From an uncultured Collinsella sp. (GTDB taxonomy: Bacteria; Actinomycetota; Coriobacteriia; Coriobacteriales; Coriobacteriaceae): a DNA stretch of 8,295 nt. Of the stretch, positions 5,794-8,295 are shown in pieces (within the stretch, counting starts at the first letter, position 1; every line of letters begins with the position of its first letter). The translations under genes and the position numbers were made by a program. Under the pieces are notes generated by a model. The model was given only the letters and a program-made list of their open reading frames with translations, was not told where the DNA came from and did not search any database. Location of the stretch: positions 1-8,295 of the forward strand of contig USBX01000032.1 in NCBI GenBank assembly GCA_900552995.1. Direction: 5' to 3'.

Positions 5794-5932
5794 GGGACGC
5801 GCTTTCCTAACGGCGGCCCAGGCGGAAAATCCATCCCGGAATCCGCGCTCAGAACGGGACACGCTTTCCCAACGGCGGTCCAAGCGGAAAGTTCATCCCG
5901 GAATCCCGCCTCAAACTGGGACACGCTTTCCG
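5794..5932. repeat. 62-bp tandem repeat, 2.2 units
   Basis: Units start at 5794, 5856 and 5918 (partial), each beginning GGGAC(A/G)CGCTTTCC; the two full units are roughly 80% identical. Each unit folds imperfectly, with CTTTCC facing GGAAAG and GGGA facing TCCC. A long open frame runs through this stretch on the plus strand but has no gene-like features. Together with 5521-5790 it fills the gene-free gap of about 500 bases between ssrA and the patatin gene; the rest of the gap (5656-5730, 5933-6006) shows nothing I can name. Confidence 0.7.
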
Positions 5933-6018
5933 CTCCATATTCTCAACTCCAAAACCTATGCGCCCTCCATTCCAAAACTGGGTAGAAGAAAGCCAAAACG
6001 CAATCGCAGGAGGTCAAT

Positions 6019-6897
6019 ATGACTGCAGAAGATAAGGCAAAGAACGCCGGCAAGGTCGCGCTCGTTTTGGAGGGCGGCAGCTTCCGCGGGCAATTTACCG
6101 CAGGCGTACTCGACGTTCTCATGGAGGCCGGCGTCGAGATTCCGGCGGTATATGGCGTATCGGCCGGCGCCCTCAACGGCGTGAACTACAAGTCGCACCA
6201 GATCGGCCGTGCCAACCGCATCAACCTGGCTTTCTGCAACGACAACCGCTTCATGGGCGCCGCATCGTTTGCGTCCACGGGCTCCATCGTGGGTTACGAC
6301 TTTATCTTCAACGATGTCCAGGACCGCCTGGACCCCTTTGACAACGAGACGTTCGACGCGAGCCCCATCGAGATGTACGCCGTCGCGACGGACATGCTCT
6401 TTGGAACCGCCGCGTACCTCCCGGTCAAAAGCGCCGTGCTCGATCTCGACGCCGTGCGCGCCTCGACGTCGCTGCCGCTGGTGACGCCGCCGGTCGAGAT
6501 CGATGGGCACAAATACGTCGACGGCGGCGTAGCCGATTCGGTCCCTATCGAGCACGTACTGAAGGAGGCGGGCTTCGACCGCGCGGTTGTCATTGTCACG
6601 CAGGACCGCTCGTACGAAAAAAAGCCCTACGAGTTTATGCCCGCTGCACGCGCCCGCTATGCCGACTACCCCTACCTGCTCGAGGCCATCGAGACGCGCC
6701 ACGACCGCTATAACATCCAGCGCATGCATCTGTGGAAGTATGAGCGCGAGGGCCGCGCGCTGGTCGTTGCTCCGCAAAAGCCGGTCGAGGTCGGTCACGT
6801 TGAGCATGATCCGGCAAAGCTCCTCGACCTGTATATTCAGGGCCGCCAGGAGGCAAAGCGCCTACTGAGTGATATCGAGACATTTGTCGAGCGCTAG
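6019..6897 (+). CDS. patatin-like phospholipase family protein
   Basis: 292-residue serine hydrolase, probably acting on phospholipid or other acyl esters in the cytoplasm. The start is fixed by a perfect AGGAGGT (6008-6014) 4 bases before ATG 6019. The N-terminus shows the glycine-rich oxyanion loop LEGGSFRG (17-24), the nucleophile elbow GVSAG (46-50, Ser48), and the second member of the catalytic dyad in VDGG (Asp168). The region after about residue 215 (YPYLLEAIETRHDRYN... onward) resembles the DUF6363 C-terminal extension of YjjU-type bacterial patatins. No signal peptide or membrane helix is seen. It stands alone: repeats before it, an rplM promoter after it, and no clear promoter of its own or T-tract terminator. 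Physiological substrate unknown. Confidence 0.92.
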   Translation: MTAEDKAKNAGKVALVLEGGSFRGQFTAGVLDVLMEAGVEIPAVYGVSAGALNGVNYKSHQIGRANRINLAFCNDNRFMGAASFASTGSIVGYDFIFNDVQDRLDPFDNETFDASPIEMYAVATDMLFGTAAYLPVKSAVLDLDAVRASTSLPLVTPPVEIDGHKYVDGGVADSVPIEHVLKEAGFDRAVVIVTQDRSYEKKPYEFMPAARARYADYPYLLEAIETRHDRYNIQRMHLWKYEREGRALVVAPQKPVEVGHVEHDPAKLLDLYIQGRQEAKRLLSDIETFVER

Positions 6898-6960
6898 TGT
6901 CGCGACGTCATGACCCATGGATGACATGTGCAGAAACTCTGGTCAGAGCCAAAATACCTG

Positions 6961-6988
6961 TTGACTCGGGCGGCGAGCGGGGTAATAT
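6961..6988 (+). promoter_or_regulatory. promoter of the rplM-rpsI operon
   Basis: -35 TTGACT (6961-6966), a 16-base spacer, -10 TAATAT (6983-6988). Transcription from near 6995 gives a leader of about 60 bases before rplM. Confidence 0.65.
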
Positions 6989-6994
6989 GGACGG

Positions 6995-7026
6995 GTTACT
7001 TGCAGAGCCCCGTGAATCTCTGTAAC
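6995..7026 (+). promoter_or_regulatory. structured leader of rplM
   Basis: Starting at the predicted +1, GTTA and CAGAG (6995-6998, 7003-7007) pair with CTCTG and TAAC (7018-7026), leaving a 4-base bulge and a 10-base loop. Ribosomal protein operons, including L13 operons in Firmicutes, are often autoregulated through such leaders. Whether L13 binds this one is unproven. Confidence 0.45.
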
Positions 7027-7054
7027 AACACGTACTGTACATGGAGGAGTCTAA

Positions 7055-7498
7055 GTGATTTCGAAATCGACTCACTACGCCAAGCAGGGCGAGGTCCAGC
7101 GCAACTGGGTTCTCGTCGACGCCGATGGTGCTGTCCTGGGCCGTCTTGCCACCCAGATCGCAATGATCCTGCGCGGTAAGAACAAGCCCCAGTTCACGCC
7201 CAACAGCGACTGCGGCGACTTCGTTGTCGTCATCAACGCCGATAAGGTCCAGCTTACCGGTAACAAGGCCGACACGAAGACCTATTATCGCCACAGCGGC
7301 TACAACGGCGGCCTCAAGGCTGAGAGCTTCCGCCAGGCTATGGAGAAGCACCCGGAGAAGGTCATCGAGCGCGCCGTTCGCGGTATGCTGCCCAAGACCA
7401 CCCTCGGCCGTGCCCAGATGACCAAGCTTAAGGTCTACGCTGGTGCCGAGCATCCGCACGCTGCCCAGAACCCCACGAAGATTGAGCTGGAGGCTTAA
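7055..7498 (+). CDS. rplM: 50S ribosomal protein L13
   Basis: 147 residues, the normal size for bacterial L13, an early-assembling protein of the large ribosomal subunit. Starts at GTG 7055 with GGAGGA (7043-7048) 6 bases upstream. Family landmarks are all present: VDADGAVLGRLA near the start, GKNKPQFTP, GDFVVVINADK, YYRHSGYNGGL, ERAVRGMLPK, LGR and the tail LKVYAGAEHPHAAQNP. It is first in a two-gene operon; only 2 bases separate it from rpsI, whose ribosome site GGAGG (7489-7493) is inside its last codons. Its high share of C- and G-ending codons fits strong expression. Confidence 0.99.
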   Translation: MISKSTHYAKQGEVQRNWVLVDADGAVLGRLATQIAMILRGKNKPQFTPNSDCGDFVVVINADKVQLTGNKADTKTYYRHSGYNGGLKAESFRQAMEKHPEKVIERAVRGMLPKTTLGRAQMTKLKVYAGAEHPHAAQNPTKIELEA

Positions 7499-7500
7499 AG

Positions 7501-7896
<396 letters not shown>

Positions 7897-7926
7897 GGTT
7901 TTATCTCCTTACGAGATACAATGTAC

Positions 7927-7970
7927 AAGCGGGGCCTGCCGATTGCTCGGCGGGTCCCGCTTTTCTTTTT
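7927..7970 (+). terminator. Rho-independent terminator of rplM-rpsI
   Basis: A 16-bp stem with two G-T pairs (7927-7942 with 7947-7962), a TTGC loop, then TTTTCTTTTT. Very strong by shape; it separates the ribosomal operon from glmM. Confidence 0.95.
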
Positions 7971-8019
7971 CGACTAGGGTGGGCGGTTGCATATCGCCTG
8001 CTAGGGAAGGAGCGATCCT

Positions 8020-8264
8020 ATGCCCCAGAACATCTTCGGTACCGACGGCGTCCGTGGCGTCGCCAATGCCGACCTCTCGTGCGACCTCGCGTTTCGCCTG
8101 GGCCGCGCGGCGACCAAGTTCCTTGGCCCGGACATCTGCATCGGCCGCGACACGCGTCTTTCGGGTACCATGCTCGAGAGTGCTCTGACCGCTGGCATTA
8201 TGGCAGAGGGCGGCCGTCCGCATTGCTGCGGCGTTATCCCTACGCCGGCCGTGGCGCTGCTCAC
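8020..8264 (+). CDS. glmM: phosphoglucosamine mutase, 3' truncated
   Basis: The first 81 residues of GlmM, which converts glucosamine-6-phosphate to glucosamine-1-phosphate on the way to UDP-GlcNAc for peptidoglycan. The N-terminal FGTDGVRG (residues 6-13), GRDTRLSG (42-49) and VIPTPAVALL (72-81) are diagnostic of the family. ATG 8020 follows AAGGAG (8007-8012) by 7 bases. The phosphoserine loop (TASHNP) lies beyond the cut. The protein is normally about 450 residues; the rest is lost at the adapter, not by mutation. The order rplM-rpsI-glmM is common in actinobacteria. Confidence 0.97.
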
Positions 8265-8295
8265 CTGTCTCTTATACACATCTCCGAGCCCACGA
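8265..8295 (-). other. Nextera sequencing adapter (artefact)
   Basis: Reverse complement of the Tn5 mosaic end (8265-8283) plus the start of the Nextera read-2 tail (8284-8295). It is the same adapter as at the left end, facing outward. Reading through it would wrongly extend glmM, and on the other strand it yields the false residues MYKRQ. Confidence 0.98.

Noticed and set aside
5521..5932. CRISPR array
   Set aside because: The repeats differ in length and type, with no regular repeat-spacer alternation and no cas genes nearby.
5618..6022. 134-codon plus-strand frame across the repeats
   Set aside because: Runs through palindromes and the tandem repeat, has no ribosome site or recognisable motif, and overlaps the patatin start.
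5956..6807. 283-codon minus-strand frame opposite the patatin gene
   Set aside because: Antisense shadow; the plus-strand gene has a perfect Shine-Dalgarno and all catalytic motifs.

Overview
This is a high-GC piece of a bacterial chromosome, most likely from a gut Coriobacteriia (Actinomycetota) close to Collinsella. That placement is an inference from base composition, codon use, the rplM-rpsI-glmM gene order common in actinobacteria, and a small-protein/P-type ATPase pair. No 16S rRNA or other decisive marker is present. Both ends are Illumina Nextera adapter rather than genome: 1-49 (P7 tail, an 8-base index, transposon end) and 8265-8295 (the same adapter, reverse-complemented). Real sequence is 50-8264, and the first and last genes are cut by the library, not by biology.

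Layout: (a) 51-824, the C-terminal ATPase half of an ABC exporter. (b) 825-3430, a metal-transport operon: a palindrome-rich promoter region, a leader with two hairpins, a small membrane-anchored protein (DUF6110-like), a P1B-type ATPase, and a strong terminator. (c) 3434-4368, a compact type II toxin-antitoxin operon with its own promoter, a perfect palindromic operator at the predicted transcription start, a RelB/DinJ-like antitoxin, and a PIN-domain toxin overlapping it by 4 bases. (d) 4427-4861 on the minus strand, an unrecognised acidic 144-residue protein. (e) 5101-5464, a complete tmRNA (ssrA) with its own terminator. (f) 5511-6018, a gene-free stretch packed with repeats: two direct copies of a sequence that carries the tmRNA T-arm in reverse complement, a hairpin-rich element with inverted ends, and a 62-bp tandem repeat. 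(g) 6019-6897, a patatin-like lipid hydrolase. (h) 6961-8264, a promoter, an rplM-rpsI ribosomal protein operon with a structured leader and terminator, then the start of glmM (cell-wall precursor synthesis).

Most genes are housekeeping or well-known families. The parts most worth a second look are the control region of the metal ATPase operon, the mixed RelB/PIN toxin-antitoxin pair with its operator, and the repeat cluster behind ssrA. I found no CRISPR array, no transposase or integrase gene, and no convincing evidence of a wholly new multi-gene system.
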